A stretch of DNA of 64,000 bases from contig NZ_QFHO01000010.1 of assembly GCF_004920835.1 (NCBI RefSeq), positions 81,796-145,795 on the forward strand, in the 5' to 3' direction. Origin of the DNA: Stenotrophomonas maltophilia. GTDB lineage: Bacteria; Pseudomonadota; Gammaproteobacteria; Xanthomonadales; Xanthomonadaceae. How positions within the stretch are numbered: the first letter of the stretch is position 1; each line of letters opens with the position of its first letter. The notes beneath the pieces are model-generated. The model was not told the origin of the DNA and searched no databases. It was given only the letters and a program-made list of their open reading frames with translations. Shown piece after piece: positions 52,749 to 63,408 of the stretch. Made by a program: the position numbers and the translations under genes.

Positions 52749-54650
52749 ATGAGCGGCGTGGTCGGCGCCTGGCTGCCGCCGGCCGAGGACGAGCACCTGC
52801 TGCAGCAGCTGGCGCCGATGCTTCGCGCCCTGCAGCAACGTGGCCGTGGCCGCATTGGTTACTGGACCGATGCCGAGGCTGGCCTGGCGCTGGGCCACTG
52901 CCGGGCGCCGACCGACACCCCGCTGCAGCCGCTGAGTTCGGACTGTGGCCGTTACGTGCTGTGCCTGGACGGTCGCCTGTACAACCGGGCTGACCTGCAG
53001 TCGCAGCTGCGCGATCTGCCGCGCAGCTGCAGCGATGCACGGCTGCTGCTGCAGGCAATTGTCGAGTGGGGCGTGGAGCGGGCGCTGTCGCGTATCGAGG
53101 GCGCGTTCGGTTTCAGTGTGTGGGACCGCGAGTCGCGCGTGCTGTGGCTGGCACGTGACCCGGTAGGCGAGCGGCCGCTGTACTACGGTTGGTACCAGGG
53201 CCAGTTCCTGTTCGCCTCCGAACTGAAGGCGCTGCAGGCGTTCGCCGGTTTCGCGCCGAGCATCGACCAGGATGCGCTGAGCCTGCTGCTGCGCCACGAC
53301 TATGTCCCGGCGCCGCACACCATCTACCGCGGCATCCATAAGCTGGTGGCCGGCGCGATGCTGCGTATCGATCTGAACGACCACGCCGCCGGTGGATCCA
53401 GCCAGGCCGCGCAGGGTGGTTCGCGCTACTGGTGCGCACGCGATGCGATGCACAGCGCCCTGCAGGAACCCTTGTACCCCGCACCCAGCCTGGAACAGGC
53501 CACCGACCAGCTCGAAGCAGTACTGCAGAAGGCCATTGCTTCACGCATGCATTCGCCGCTGGCCTGCGGCGCGTTCCTGTCCGGCGGCACCGACTCCTCA
53601 CTGGTGACGGCAATGATGCAGGCGCAGTCGACGCTGCCGATCGAGGCATGGACGGTGGGCTTCGACGATCCGGGCCACGATGAGAGCGACTGGGCCTCGC
53701 AGGTCGCGCGTCACCTGGGCGTGCAGCATCACCTGCACCGGATGGACGCGCGGCAGGGTTTGGACCTGCTGCAGCGGCTGCCTCAGGTCTGGTGTGAGCC
53801 ATTTGCCGACGCCTCGCAGCTGCCGACCCTGTTGGCCAGCGAGCTGCTGGGCGCGCGCAAGCCGGTGGCGCTGACCGGCGACGGTGGCGATGAGCTGTTC
53901 TTCGGCCATCCCAGCTATGGCCGCGCACTGCGTAACGCACGCCTTTGCGGTGGCCTGCCGGACTGGGTGCGTGACCTGGCGCGGCGCAGCGGCAACCGCA
54001 TGAACGTCGAACGTGGGCGCCTCGGTGGCTGGCGCGCGCTGGTGGCCGAGGTTGCCGCCAATGACGTGGAAGGTCATTACCTGCAGCGCGTCACCCGCTG
54101 GCGGCAGCCGGCACAGGTGGTGCTGGGCGCGCGCGAACCAATGACGATCTTCCAGCAGCAGGACACCGCGCTGCCGGCTGAAGCGCGCATCCAGCTGCTG
54201 GATTTCCGCATGGACCTGGCCGAGGGCATCCTCGCCAAGGTCGACCGTGCCGGCATGGCGGCCGGCGTGGAGACACGTGCGCCGCTGCTGGACATGGAGG
54301 TGGTGCGCCTGGCCTGGCGACTGCCGCAGCATTTGAAATACCACGACGGTGAGCACAAGCGGATCCTCAAACACCTGCTGGCGCGTTACCTGCCGGAACC
54401 GCTGGTGTACCGCCCCAAGCGCGGCTTCGGCCCTCCGATGGCACGCTGGCTGGCCGGTCCGTTGCGCGACTGGGCCGAGGCGCTGCTGGACCCGCAGCTG
54501 CTGCGCAACCAGGGCTGCTTCGATGCAGTACGCGTGCGCGGCATCTGGGAGGCCTTCCTGCGGGGTGAGCGCAAGTGGCACACGCACCTGTGGAACGTGC
54601 TGATGTTCCAGGCGTGGCACCAGCACTGGCACGGTGGCCGCGGGCGCTGA
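52749..54650 (+). CDS. asnB: Asparagine-synthase-like enzyme without glutaminase Cys
   Basis: This 633-residue protein has the AsnB layout: a class II amidotransferase fold (1-210) and an ATP-pyrophosphatase synthase domain (about 225-610) with the intact PP-loop LSGGTDSSLV and TGDGGDELFFG. The N-terminal nucleophile is missing: it reads MSGVVGAW in place of MCGI, and the NG of the ammonia site is DG (LDGRLYNR). So it probably cannot use glutamine and may use free ammonia or make another amide, as beta-lactam synthetase does. ATG 52749 is the only start before the fold. Confidence 0.87.
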   Translation: MSGVVGAWLPPAEDEHLLQQLAPMLRALQQRGRGRIGYWTDAEAGLALGHCRAPTDTPLQPLSSDCGRYVLCLDGRLYNRADLQSQLRDLPRSCSDARLLLQAIVEWGVERALSRIEGAFGFSVWDRESRVLWLARDPVGERPLYYGWYQGQFLFASELKALQAFAGFAPSIDQDALSLLLRHDYVPAPHTIYRGIHKLVAGAMLRIDLNDHAAGGSSQAAQGGSRYWCARDAMHSALQEPLYPAPSLEQATDQLEAVLQKAIASRMHSPLACGAFLSGGTDSSLVTAMMQAQSTLPIEAWTVGFDDPGHDESDWASQVARHLGVQHHLHRMDARQGLDLLQRLPQVWCEPFADASQLPTLLASELLGARKPVALTGDGGDELFFGHPSYGRALRNARLCGGLPDWVRDLARRSGNRMNVERGRLGGWRALVAEVAANDVEGHYLQRVTRWRQPAQVVLGAREPMTIFQQQDTALPAEARIQLLDFRMDLAEGILAKVDRAGMAAGVETRAPLLDMEVVRLAWRLPQHLKYHDGEHKRILKHLLARYLPEPLVYRPKRGFGPPMARWLAGPLRDWAEALLDPQLLRNQGCFDAVRVRGIWEAFLRGERKWHTHLWNVLMFQAWHQHWHGGRGR

Positions 54651-54690
54651 GGCGTTGCTGTCTTGCGTGTGGCGGATTCATTCTGCATGG

Positions 54691-54786
54691 CGCAGGGCGG
54701 ATGCCCTTGCGTACGAATGTCCTCCGGCGCCGGCCGTTGGCCGTCACCTCCCCCTTTACTTCGTACGCAAGGGCCTCCGCCCTGCG
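54691..54786 (-). repeat. Variable-arm palindrome, 42-nt core family, copy 1
   Basis: Arms 54691-54717 and 54760-54786 match at 26 of 27 positions and enclose a 42-nt core (54718-54759). The core is the reverse complement of that of copy 2 at 54886, with two differences. The arms (CGCAGGGCGGATGCCC...) are unrelated to those of copy 2. With copy 2 and the terminators it fills the 448-bp gap between the asnB-like and phasin genes. Confidence 0.85.
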
Positions 54787-54857
54787 TTCGGAGTTCGTCG
54801 GCGCCCCGTTGAAAGGCTGCCACGAACACTGCGCTTTACCTGCCGCAAGCCGAGCCT

Positions 54858-54955
54858 CGTCGGGGTAGGCAGGGGTCTGGGCAAAGTAAAGGAGGAGGTG
54901 ACGGCCAACGGCCGGCGCCGGGGGACATTTGCCCAGACCCCTGCCTGCCCCGGCG
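54858..54955 (+). repeat. Variable-arm palindrome, 42-nt core family, copy 2
   Basis: Arms 54858-54885 and 54928-54955 (28 nt) match at 26 positions; both exceptions are G-T pairs on the plus strand. The 42-nt core (54886-54927) begins GTAAAGGAGGAGG and contains GGCCAACGGCC. Copy 1 lies about 70 bases upstream in opposite orientation. Confidence 0.85.
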
Positions 54956-55015
54956 GGGCCCTTCAGTTCGCAAAGATGCCAGACGAAGAAGCGCTCTTCC
55001 ATCCAGACAACAGGC

Positions 55016-55083
55016 AAAAAAAGACCCGGCAGAGGGAGGGATCTGCCGGGTCCGGATTGCATGGGGGGAGGGACCCATGCAAT
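55016..55083 (-). terminator. Terminator of the phasin gene, two hairpins
   Basis: Reading from the gene, a 10-bp stem ATTGCATGGG (55056-55083) is followed by an 11-bp stem GACCCGGCAGA (55023-55052) and seven Ts (55016-55022). This is a strong Rho-independent terminator. Confidence 0.92.
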
Positions 55084-55098
55084 GAGCGTTGCGTCGCG

Positions 55099-55452
55099 TC
55101 AGTGGCTGTTGCCGTTCGCGTCCGCCGTTGATTGGTTGTAGCCCTGCACCAGTTCGGACCAGGCCTTGCCGGCCTGGAGGCCGAGGCCGACCACGTCCTG
55201 CTGGGCCTGGCCCAGCCGCTGCAGGTTGTCCTGCCACAGCTGTGCGCCCTTGTTGAGCACCCCGGCCGCGTCGTCACTGCGGGCCAGCTCGCCGAGCCAG
55301 CCGCCGGTCGCGGTCAGGTTGCGTTCCATTGCCTTCAGCTGCACCCCGAACATGCTTTCCGCGTTCTCCAACGCCAACCGGTTCGCGCGCGTTGCCGCGG
55401 CGGCGAGCTGGCGGGTTGCATCACTGAAGCGATCGCTGAAGGCGGAGGCCAT
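55099..55452 (-). CDS. Phasin-family protein
   Basis: This 117-residue protein is almost wholly helical (FSDRFSDATRQLAAAATRANRLAL..., LWQDNLQRLGQAQQDVV) and matches the phasin/PhaP family, which coats polyhydroxyalkanoate granules or stabilises proteins. ATG 55452 is the best start by homology; there is no good Shine-Dalgarno. Its upstream region has a PhaR-like site. It could act as a general chaperone if the strain makes no PHA. Confidence 0.8.
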   Translation of the reverse strand: MASAFSDRFSDATRQLAAAATRANRLALENAESMFGVQLKAMERNLTATGGWLGELARSDDAAGVLNKGAQLWQDNLQRLGQAQQDVVGLGLQAGKAWSELVQGYNQSTADANGNSH

Positions 55453-55472
55453 GGGGGCATCAGGGAGTGGCT

Positions 55473-55487
55473 TGATGCAATGCAGCA
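55473..55487. promoter_or_regulatory. PhaR-like site upstream of phasin gene
   Basis: TGATGCAATGCAGCA (TGCTGCATTGCATCA on the gene strand) resembles the PhaR-type dyad at 2600 with one arm altered. It lies 21-35 bases before the chosen start. Confidence 0.35.
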
Positions 55488-55510
55488 TACGCCGTTGATG
55501 CGGCAATGCA

Positions 55511-55542
55511 ACAAAAATAACAAAGGCGCCCAAGGCGCCTTT
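55511..55542 (-). terminator. queD terminator
   Basis: A perfect 9-bp stem AAAGGCGCC/GGCGCCTTT (55522-55542) with a 3-base loop is followed on the minus strand by GTTATTTTTGT. It ends the queD transcript. Confidence 0.88.
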
Positions 55543-55569
55543 GAAACACCTTTCAGATCAATGGGTTGA

Positions 55570-55932
55570 TCAGGTCGTCGGGCCGCGGTAGCGGCAGCCG
55601 GAGGTGCAGGTTTCGTGCACGGTGATCTCGCTCAGCGCCGGCAGGCTGGGCTTGAGTTCGTTCCAGATCCACACCGCCAGGTTCTCGCTGGTCGGGTTCT
55701 CAAGGCCGGGGATGTCATTGAGGTAGTGATGGTCCAGGCGGTCGTAGATCGGCTGGAAGGCCGCCTTCACGTCGCCGAAATCCATGATCCAGCCCGTCTG
55801 CGCGCCGGGCTCGCCCTCGACCTTCAGTTCCACCCGGAACGAGTGGCCATGCAGGCGCGCGCACTTGTGCCCCGGCGGCACGTTGGGGAGGCGGTGCGCC
55901 GCCTCGAGCATGAAGACTTTGAAGATTTCCAT
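55570..55932 (-). CDS. queD: 6-carboxytetrahydropterin synthase QueD
   Basis: This 120-residue enzyme makes 6-carboxytetrahydropterin for queuosine. The zinc histidines are in AAHRLP and LHGHSF, the catalytic Cys in HKCARLHGH, and the LDHHYLND motif is present. ATG 55932 lies 7 bases after a TACAAT box, so the mRNA may be leaderless. No Shine-Dalgarno is visible. Confidence 0.93.
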   Translation of the reverse strand: MEIFKVFMLEAAHRLPNVPPGHKCARLHGHSFRVELKVEGEPGAQTGWIMDFGDVKAAFQPIYDRLDHHYLNDIPGLENPTSENLAVWIWNELKPSLPALSEITVHETCTSGCRYRGPTT

Positions 55933-55938
55933 GGCGCG

Positions 55939-55944
55939 ATTGTA
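55939..55944 (-). promoter_or_regulatory. -10 box of queD, leaderless start
   Basis: TACAAT on the minus strand is separated from ATG 55932 by six bases. Transcription would start at or next to the A of ATG. Confidence 0.5.
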
Positions 55945-56003
55945 CGCCGCACGCGGGCAGCGAGCCTGAGCGGATGTTGGGTCCTGGTGAAGAAATTCTT
56001 TCC

Positions 56004-56051
56004 ATCCGGATGAAGAGATGATAGTTTCTCTTATATCCGTATGAAGAGATG
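56004..56051. promoter_or_regulatory. 31-bp spaced direct repeats upstream of TonB receptor
   Basis: Two 17-base repeats, ATCCGGATGAAGAGATG (56004-56020) and ATCCGTATGAAGAGATG (56035-56051), differ at one position and start 31 bases apart, three helical turns. They lie 74-121 bases before the receptor start and likely bind a regulator; the identity is unknown. Confidence 0.6.
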
Positions 56052-56124
56052 TTATTGGCCGCCCCCCGGCCACGCATGGATTACTGCGGAACTTCGTCGC
56101 CCTTACCACCTCCCCCACATCGTC

Positions 56125-58764
56125 ATGCCCAAGCACACCCTGCTCGTGGCGGCCCTGGCCGTCGCTCTGGCCGCGCCTTTGTCCGCCGCCGCCGAAACCT
56201 CCGCCGACGCCAGTGGCGAAGCCAGCACCCTGGCTGCCGTCCGCGTCACCGGTTCCAACATCAAACGTGCCGATACCGAGGCCTCAAACCCGGTGCAGGT
56301 GATTGGTCGCCAGCAGCTGGAACAGACCGGCAAGGCCACCGTGGCCGATGTGCTGCGTTCGATCTCGGCCAACACCGGCAACGCCAGCAATGAGACCACC
56401 AACAACGGCTGGGCCTCCGGCTCGGCCGGCATCGGCCTGCGCGGCCTGTCGCAGAAGAACACGCTGGTGCTGCTCAACGGCCGCCGCCTGGCCAACTATG
56501 GCTTCCCCGCTGGCGGCCTGTCCGACACCTTCGTCGATCTCAACGCGCTGCCGCTGGTCGCAGTCGAGCGCATCGAAGTGCTCAAGGACGGTGCCTCGGC
56601 GGTGTACGGCTCCGACGCCGTGGCCGGCGTGGTCAACATCATCACCCGGCAGAACTTCGAAGGCGCCGAGATCGGTGGCAGCTTCGGCGGCGCCGACCAG
56701 GGCGGCCTGCACGAGCAGAACCTGAAGTTCGTTGGTGGCCTGGGCGACATCGACAAGGACGGCTACAACATCCTCTTCAGCCTGCAGGGCTACAACCGCG
56801 AGCGACTGGACCAGGACGAGCGCAACCTGACCAGGAGCGGCATCTACACCGACAAGCCCGGCGGCCGCTGGAACGGCTGGTCGGCCAAGGGCGCACGCTA
56901 TCTGGTCAATGGCACCTCCGTGCCGATGCTCGATGCCAACGGCAACTGCCCCACCGGCACCACCCGCGTTGCCAGCGCGCCGATCGACGGCCTGGCCGGT
57001 GATACCTGCGGTTTCAACCAGGCCCTGTTCACCACGCTGATCCCTTCGACCAAGCGCTACCAGGCCTATGCCAACGGTACCTTCCGCCTGAACGACAACG
57101 TCGAAGCCTTCGGCGAAGTGCTGTACAGCCAGATCAAGAGCACTGCGTGGTTCGGCAGCAGCCCGTTCTTCACGCTGGAGAGTGGCCGCTTCGCACTGAA
57201 CGCGGACAGTGGCCTGGCCGAGCCGGTGTCGTCGCTGCTGCCGGCCAACAATCCGTACAACCCGTACGGCCGTGCGATCCCGATCGAATACACCTTCTTC
57301 GACCTCGGCGGCACCCTCAAGACCAACCGCTCCACCGCCTACCGCGGCGTGTTCGGCCTGCGTGGCACCACCGCGAAGTGGGACTGGGAAGTGGCGGCGT
57401 TCGGCGCGCGCAGCAGCGAGCGCGAAACCGTCTCCGGCGGCTTCGCCAACCGCTGGGCGCTGGCCGATGCGCTGGCCACCGGCAGTTACAACCTGCTGAA
57501 TCCGGCCGCCACGCCGCAGTCGGTGCGTGACTCGATCAACATCGCCACGCTGCGTCCGGCCGAGTCCAAGTTGCAGGGCATCGACGCGAAGATCTCCGGC
57601 AGCCTCGGCCATACCTGGGCCGGCGAGATCGGTTTCGCTGCCGGTGTCGAGTGGCGCCGCGAGAAGCTCGACTCCAACAACCCGTGGCAGATCGATGCCG
57701 GCCTGCAGGTGCGCCCGGCCATTGCCGAAGTGCACGGCAAACGCCAGGTCAGTGCGGCCTACGCCGAAGTGAACGTGCCGCTGGCCTCGACGCTGGAGCT
57801 GTCCGCCGCCGCGCGCGCCGATCACTACGATGATTTCGGCGATGCGTTCTCGCCGAAGATCGGGCTGCGTTGGCAGCCGTTGGACTTCCTGCTGGTGCGT
57901 GCCTCGGCGTCGAAGGGCTTCCGTGCGCCATCGCTGTCGGAGAACTCCAACAGCACCAGCATCGCCTACGGCAGCGTGGTCGATCCGCGTGATCCGGACG
58001 TGCCTGGCTCGCGGCAGAACCCGACCTTCTTCACCGTTGGCAACAACGAATTGAAGCCGGAGCGGACCAAGAGCCTGAACTTCGGCGTGGTGCTGTCGCC
58101 GTGGGCCAATACCAACCTGAGCGTGGACTACTACCGCATCCAGCTGGACAACCTGGTCGGTACCAACAACACCCAGACCCTGGTCAACGACAATGTCGCC
58201 GGTGCGGTGCAGCGCGACGAGCGCGGCAAGCTGCAGGCGGTCTACAACCGCTACCAGAACCTTAGCGAGTTGAAGACTTCGGGCATCGATGTCGAACTGC
58301 GCCAGCGGATCCCGACCGCTGCGTTCGGTGACTTCACCGTGTCTTCGGCCTATACCCATGTGCGCGATTACCGTCGCCCGACCGTGGTCGGTGGCCCGCT
58401 GGTGGACTATGCGGGCAGCAACCTGGGCGCGACCCTGCCCAAGGACAAGGCGACCACCACGTTGGACTGGAAGTACGGCGACTTCAACGCGGCGGTGACC
58501 TGGTACTACACCAGCAGCTATCGCCAGGAAGCCAGCACCGCCGCCAAGGCCGTGCAGCAGCAGGTCGGCAGCTACAGCCAGTACGACCTGTACCTGGCCT
58601 ACACCGGCATCGACAAGCTGACCGTGTACGCCAAGGTGCAGAACCTGGCCGACAAGACGCCGCCGTACGACGCCTCGTTCCCGGGCATCCGCGCGCCGTA
58701 CGACTTCAGTCAGTACGACCTGCGTGGCCGCTACTTCACGCTGGGCTTCGACTATCGCTTCTGA
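56125..58764 (+). CDS. TonB-dependent receptor, peptide-type
   Basis: This 879-residue outer-membrane transporter has a signal peptide ([21 protein letters not shown]), TonB box ([11 protein letters not shown]), plug domain ([39 protein letters not shown]) and a barrel with C-terminal aromatic ending DYRF. It lacks a clear substrate sign; pairing with the downstream M14 peptidase suggests peptide uptake. ATG 56125 is the most likely start although it lacks an upstream AGGAG. Confidence 0.92.
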   Translation: MPKHTLLVAALAVALAAPLSAAAETSADASGEASTLAAVRVTGSNIKRADTEASNPVQVIGRQQLEQTGKATVADVLRSISANTGNASNETTNNGWASGSAGIGLRGLSQKNTLVLLNGRRLANYGFPAGGLSDTFVDLNALPLVAVERIEVLKDGASAVYGSDAVAGVVNIITRQNFEGAEIGGSFGGADQGGLHEQNLKFVGGLGDIDKDGYNILFSLQGYNRERLDQDERNLTRSGIYTDKPGGRWNGWSAKGARYLVNGTSVPMLDANGNCPTGTTRVASAPIDGLAGDTCGFNQALFTTLIPSTKRYQAYANGTFRLNDNVEAFGEVLYSQIKSTAWFGSSPFFTLESGRFALNADSGLAEPVSSLLPANNPYNPYGRAIPIEYTFFDLGGTLKTNRSTAYRGVFGLRGTTAKWDWEVAAFGARSSERETVSGGFANRWALADALATGSYNLLNPAATPQSVRDSINIATLRPAESKLQGIDAKISGSLGHTWAGEIGFAAGVEWRREKLDSNNPWQIDAGLQVRPAIAEVHGKRQVSAAYAEVNVPLASTLELSAAARADHYDDFGDAFSPKIGLRWQPLDFLLVRASASKGFRAPSLSENSNSTSIAYGSVVDPRDPDVPGSRQNPTFFTVGNNELKPERTKSLNFGVVLSPWANTNLSVDYYRIQLDNLVGTNNTQTLVNDNVAGAVQRDERGKLQAVYNRYQNLSELKTSGIDVELRQRIPTAAFGDFTVSSAYTHVRDYRRPTVVGGPLVDYAGSNLGATLPKDKATTTLDWKYGDFNAAVTWYYTSSYRQEASTAAKAVQQQVGSYSQYDLYLAYTGIDKLTVYAKVQNLADKTPPYDASFPGIRAPYDFSQYDLRGRYFTLGFDYRF

Positions 58765-58838
58765 TCCATCTGCCGCGGCCGGTCACCTGAAGGGACCGGC
58801 CGCGCGATCGTCTGCCGTTGTGTTCCAGGGGAGTCACC

Positions 58839-61433
58839 GTGTCCTTGCATCGCCATGCCGTTCTTCCGTTGCTGCTTGCCGCCGCCACCGCACTGTCCTC
58901 GCCGCAGCCGGCGCAGGCGCAGAGCGCCTACTTCTTCCCGCAGGTCAGCGACGCAGCGGCGTTCGATGCATCGGTGCCCACGCCCGAGCAGTTTCTCGGC
59001 TACCCGATCGGCAGCCGTTACACCCGGCACGACCAGCTGGTGGCGTACTTCCAGGAACTGGCGAAACGCTCGGACAAGATCAGAGTGCGCGAGATCGGCC
59101 GCAGCTATGAAGGTCGCCCGCTGCTGATCGCCACCGTCACCGCTGCAGGCAATCATGCGCGGCTGGAACAGATCCGCCAGCAGCACGCGACCCTGGCCGA
59201 TCCGGCGCAGCCGCGCAGTGAGGCCGGTGACAGCCCGGTGGTGGTGTGGCTGGGCTACAGCGTGCATGGCAACGAGACCTCCAGTGCCGAGGCGGCGATG
59301 TTGACCGCCTACTACCTGGTGGCCAGTCGTAGTGCCGAAACCCAGCAGTGGCTGCAGCAGGCGGTGGTGCTGTTCGACCCGGCGCAGAACCCGGATGGCC
59401 GTGATCGTGCGGCCAACTGGCACAACGCGTGGGCCTCCGATCCAGCCTCGGCCGACCCGGCCGACAAGGAGCACGTCGAGCCGTTCCCGCAGGGCCGCAC
59501 CAACCACTACTTCACCGATCTCAACCGAGACTGGCTTGCCCTGACCCAGCAGGATTCGCGGCCGAAGGTGGAGGTGTTCCACCAGTGGTACCCGAACGTG
59601 CAGATCGACTTCCACGAGATGGGCAAGGACAGTACCTACTACTTCGAGCCCTCGCCGAAGAGCATGCACAGCCCGCTGATTCCGCCGGCTTCGTACGAGT
59701 TCAACAAGACCCTGGCCAAGTACCACGCGCAGGCGTTGGATGCGTTGGGGTCGCTGTACTACACCGGCGAGAATTTCGACAACTTCTCGCCGGTCTACGG
59801 CTCAACCTATCCGGACTTCCATGGTGCAGTGGGCGTCACCGTTGAACAGGCCAGTTCGCGCGGCCGCGTGCAGGAATCAGTGAACGGCCTGTTGACCTTC
59901 CCGTTCACCATCCGCAATCAGGTCGCTACCGGTCTGGGTACAGTGCGCGGCGCGGTGAGCGAGCGCAGCGGGCTGTTCGACCTGCAGAAGCAGTTCTTCC
60001 AGAGCGCGCTGAAGCAGGCCGCGCAGCAGCCGGTGAAGAGCTTCGTGTTCGGTGATGCGCATGACCCTGCATTGACCCGGCGCCTGCTGGAACTGTTGCT
60101 GCTGCATCGCATCGAGGTGCGCGCGCTGGATCGTGCAGTCAGTGTCGATGGGCAACACTTCGAAGCGGGCAGCGCCTACGTGGTGCCGGTACAGCAGGCG
60201 CAGTTCCGCCTGGTGCATTCGATTTTTGCCGAGACACCGCCGATCAAGGGCGATGTGTTCTACGGCAGCACCAGCTATGCGATCGCACCGGCGTATGGCG
60301 TGGCCTTCGCCGGCAGCCGCAGTCGTATCGAAGGCGGCGCGCGCGTAAGTGCGGTGCCGGCGGAGCAGGGCGCGGTGCTGGGTGGCCAGGCCGGGTTCGC
60401 CTATGCCATCGACTGGCGTGACTACAATGCCGGGCGCGCGCTGGCCGCGCTGCAGGCCAAGGGATTGAGCGCGCGTGCGGCGTTCCAGTCGTTCACCACA
60501 GCGACCGCACAGGGCGAGGTCAACTTCGCTGCTGGCAGCCTGGTGATTCCGGTCGCCGGTCAACCGTTGCAGGATGCGGCGTTGCTTGAGGCGGTGACCG
60601 CCGCCGCACGCGACGCCGGTGTGCAGGTGCACTCGCTGGCGAGCGGCCGCAGCCGCGAGGGCATCGACCTCGGCAGTGACGGTGTCAAGGCGCTGCGCAA
60701 GCCCGCCGTCGCGCTGGTGATGGGCGAGGGTGTGGCCGCCACCGAAATCGGTTCGGCCTGGTTCCTGCTCGATCAGCAGCTGCACCTGCCGGCCAGCAAG
60801 CTGGACCCGCAACAGCTGGGCAAAGTGCCGCTGGACCGCTACACCACCATCGTGCTGTCGGGCGGCACTTACACCGGCGTCGATGCCACGGCAGTGGCCG
60901 CCCTGAAGCGCTGGGTGCAGGCCGGTGGTTCGCTGGTGACCTACGGTAGTGCCTCGAAGTGGGCGATCGAACAGAAGCTGGCCGACGGCGAGAAGCTCGG
61001 CAAGGAAGAAGACGCTGCTGACGAAAGCCGCCGCGCGTTCGGCGACCAGCGTGACATTGCTGCGATCGAGCGCGTCAGCGGCAACATCCTCAGCGCTGAT
61101 GTGGACACCAGCCATCCGCTGGCCTTCGGCGTGCCGCGCCGGCAGCTGGCGATCAACAAGGAGAACACGGTGACGTTGCAGCCGAGCGCGAACCCGTTCT
61201 CCACGGTGGTGCGCATCGATGACACGCCGCGGGTGAACGGCTATCTGTCCGAGCGCAACCGCAGCCGCGTGGCCGGCAGCGCGTGGCTGCTGGTCTCGGC
61301 GCAGGGGCAGGGCAACGTGGTGTTGTTTGCGGATGATCCGGCGCACCGCAAGTACTGGCACGGGACCGAGCGGCTGTTGATCAACGCGATCTTCTTCGGG
61401 AATCTGGTGAATCCGAGTAAAGCGCGGGGTTGA
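58839..61433 (+). CDS. Exported M14-family zinc carboxypeptidase
   Basis: This 864-residue protein has a signal peptide (start GTG 58839 after GGGAGTCACC), an M14 carboxypeptidase domain with zinc ligands H143 and E146 (HGNE) and H259 (DFHEMG), and a catalytic Glu336 (VTVEQAS). A C-terminal region of about 450 residues contains a class I GAT-like fold (VLSGGTYTG; YGSASKWAIEQ). It cleaves C-terminal residues from peptides in the periplasm or outside, and it likely works with the TonB receptor 74 bases upstream. Confidence 0.92.
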   Translation: MSLHRHAVLPLLLAAATALSSPQPAQAQSAYFFPQVSDAAAFDASVPTPEQFLGYPIGSRYTRHDQLVAYFQELAKRSDKIRVREIGRSYEGRPLLIATVTAAGNHARLEQIRQQHATLADPAQPRSEAGDSPVVVWLGYSVHGNETSSAEAAMLTAYYLVASRSAETQQWLQQAVVLFDPAQNPDGRDRAANWHNAWASDPASADPADKEHVEPFPQGRTNHYFTDLNRDWLALTQQDSRPKVEVFHQWYPNVQIDFHEMGKDSTYYFEPSPKSMHSPLIPPASYEFNKTLAKYHAQALDALGSLYYTGENFDNFSPVYGSTYPDFHGAVGVTVEQASSRGRVQESVNGLLTFPFTIRNQVATGLGTVRGAVSERSGLFDLQKQFFQSALKQAAQQPVKSFVFGDAHDPALTRRLLELLLLHRIEVRALDRAVSVDGQHFEAGSAYVVPVQQAQFRLVHSIFAETPPIKGDVFYGSTSYAIAPAYGVAFAGSRSRIEGGARVSAVPAEQGAVLGGQAGFAYAIDWRDYNAGRALAALQAKGLSARAAFQSFTTATAQGEVNFAAGSLVIPVAGQPLQDAALLEAVTAAARDAGVQVHSLASGRSREGIDLGSDGVKALRKPAVALVMGEGVAATEIGSAWFLLDQQLHLPASKLDPQQLGKVPLDRYTTIVLSGGTYTGVDATAVAALKRWVQAGGSLVTYGSASKWAIEQKLADGEKLGKEEDAADESRRAFGDQRDIAAIERVSGNILSADVDTSHPLAFGVPRRQLAINKENTVTLQPSANPFSTVVRIDDTPRVNGYLSERNRSRVAGSAWLLVSAQGQGNVVLFADDPAHRKYWHGTERLLINAIFFGNLVNPSKARG

Positions 61434-61474
61434 GGCGTTTGGCGCCTTGTTGGCGCCTTGATTGATGCGTGTAT

Positions 61475-61580
61475 GGGGAGGCCGGGCGGGCTGCGCAGGA
61501 CACGCCGTAAACCCGTCCTTGGGGGCTCGATGGCGCCATCCATGGCGCCAACGGTCCTGCGCACCCCGCCCGGCCTCCCC
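61475..61580 (-). repeat. Variable-arm palindrome, 52-nt core family, copy B
   Basis: Arms 61475-61501 and 61554-61580 (27 nt, GGGGAGGCCGGGCGGG...) match at 26 positions and enclose a 52-nt core (61502-61553) in the orientation opposite to copies A and C. The flank TCGACAGTTTCCTGCG at 61581 matches flanks of copies A and D. Confidence 0.85.
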
Positions 61581-61671
61581 TCGACAGTTTCCTGCGGGCG
61601 CGGACGCATCAAACCGCAAGGCGGGAGCAAGGGAAAAAGCAAAGCCAGGAATTGCGACTTCGGCTTTTGCC

Positions 61672-61706
61672 TTTGAATTTGAATTTGAATTTGAATTTGA
61701 ATTTGA
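61672..61706. repeat. TTTGAA hexamer microsatellite
   Basis: Five full TTTGAA units and a partial sixth lie between copies B and C. Length variation between strains would be expected for such a repeat in intergenic DNA. Confidence 0.9.
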
Positions 61707-61760
61707 TCTTTCTTCCCACGGCTACCCGGAGGGAGAAGAAGGCGCAGGTAATGCTTGAAG

Positions 61761-61866
61761 CGGATGGGCGTGGGGCCAGCGCAAAACCGTGAGGCGCATG
61801 GATGCGCCGACCGAGCCCCCATGGATGGGTTTACGGCGTGTTTTGCGCTGGCCCCACGCCCATCCG
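61761..61866 (+). repeat. Variable-arm palindrome, 52-nt core family, copy C
   Basis: Perfect 27-bp arms (61761-61787, CGGATGGGCGTGGGGCC..., and 61840-61866) enclose a 52-nt core (61788-61839). The core hairpin reads GGCGCAT-GG-ATGCGCC, with compensating changes relative to copy A. With copy B, the hexamer repeat and the rhlE terminator it fills the 556-bp gap between the M14 peptidase and rhlE. Confidence 0.88.
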
Positions 61867-61912
61867 CCCTCAGCGCAATACACCGCCGGCTCTACTCACG
61901 GTAGCTGGCAAC

Positions 61913-61943
61913 AAAAAAGGGACGGCGCGTCAGCGCCGTCCCT
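61913..61943 (-). terminator. rhlE terminator
   Basis: A perfect 10-bp stem (GGGACGGCGC) with a 4-base loop is followed on the minus strand by TTTTTTG. It lies 47 bases past the rhlE stop. Confidence 0.92.
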
Positions 61944-61989
61944 CGATAGCCCCCCGCGCAGCGGGAAGCGCCATCCATGTCAGCTGGGA

Positions 61990-63408
<1,419 letters not shown>

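Noticed and set aside
56284..58359. 691-residue open frame antisense to the TonB receptor
   Set aside because: The opposite strand has a full receptor with signal peptide, TonB box and barrel; the antisense frame has no domain or ribosome site.
59877..61619. 580-residue frame antisense to the M14 peptidase
   Set aside because: It covers the real peptidase and a repeat element and shows no recognisable motif.
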